Positions 5,673-5,841 of a DNA stretch of 5,841 nt are shown piece after piece. The notes under the pieces are model-generated. The model had not been told where the DNA came from, searched no databases, and saw only the letters and a program-made list of their open reading frames with translations. Every line of letters starts with the position of its first letter. Within the stretch, counting starts at the first letter, position 1. The position numbers and the translations under genes are program-made. Source of the stretch: Planctomycetales bacterium (GTDB taxonomy: Bacteria; Planctomycetota; Planctomycetia; Pirellulales; UBA7805); assembly GCA_011772275.1 (NCBI GenBank), contig WVZU01000128.1, positions 1,766-7,606 on the forward strand. The letters run 5' to 3'.

Positions 5673-5841
5673 CCAAGACCCAGAGGTCAACACACACCAC
5701 CGGCCTGTACGCACCCCAAACGCCGGGGTCGCTCGACCCTCGACCAGGGACCGCCCCAACGACCGTGGGCTTACGCATCCGCCCGATTGCTTGACCCCAC
5801 ACACCACTTGCCGCAGACTGAGTGGATGCAGATCCAGGTCG

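Larger units (their letters stand above)
5066..5841. other. Gene-poor region upstream of nrdJ
   Basis: About 775 bp with no supported gene. Short open frames on both strands have no recognisable motif, no good ribosome-binding site, and overlap the hairpins. Two minus-strand frames are open from the right edge (one closing with TGA near 5650, one with TAG near 5580); either could be the tail of a gene beginning outside the window, but neither looks protein-like. From left to right the region holds the nrdJ leader, the candidate NrdR boxes, a GC-rich stretch, an A/T-tract island and a cluster of hairpins. From 5673 to the right edge I see only short inverted repeats such as gggtcgctcgaccc. No tRNA was found. 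Confidence 0.6.

Noticed and set aside
5580..5841. Minus-strand frames open from the right edge
   Set aside because: Two frames are open at once over the same bases, which reflects base composition; neither gives a recognisable protein, and both run into the hairpins.

Overview
This is a GC-rich bacterial window with three supported genes. The largest is an adenosylcobalamin-dependent class II ribonucleotide reductase on the minus strand. The other two encode a probable outer-membrane beta-barrel protein, cut by the left edge, and a small secreted protein of unknown function. The barrel protein's sequence style (Cys-rich N-terminal repeats, a GGRRPL block) and the long NrdJ point to a planctomycete. 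That assignment is inference, because no rRNA or other taxonomic marker is present.

Layout: (a) 2-1111, plus strand, beta-barrel protein; its frame is open through the left edge, so the true start is probably outside the window. (b) 1112-1220, a convergent intergenic gap with a perfect 12-bp hairpin that can serve as terminator for both flanking genes. (c) 1221-1670, minus strand, a 149-residue preprotein with a clear signal peptide. (d) 1671-2026, a non-coding gap with two tandem terminator-like hairpins for nrdJ, then the 5' region of the small gene. (e) 2027-5065, minus strand, nrdJ, 1012 residues, apparently intact, with all expected catalytic cysteines and a C-terminal cysteine-rich tail. 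(f) 5066-5841, about 775 bp without a convincing gene. It holds the nrdJ ribosome-binding site, a candidate pair of NrdR boxes overlapping a possible promoter about 210 bp upstream of the start, an A/T-tract island, and a GC-rich cluster of hairpins.

The genes do not look like one functional operon. nrdJ is separated from the small secreted-protein gene by strong termination signals, and the barrel gene converges on that small gene. NrdJ supplies dNTPs for DNA synthesis; the other two products are predicted to be exported. I see no mobile element, CRISPR array, tRNA, rRNA or defence system, and no strong evidence of a wholly new system. The most useful leads are the nrdJ control region, the Cys-every-five-residues repeat, and the hairpin cluster near the right edge.
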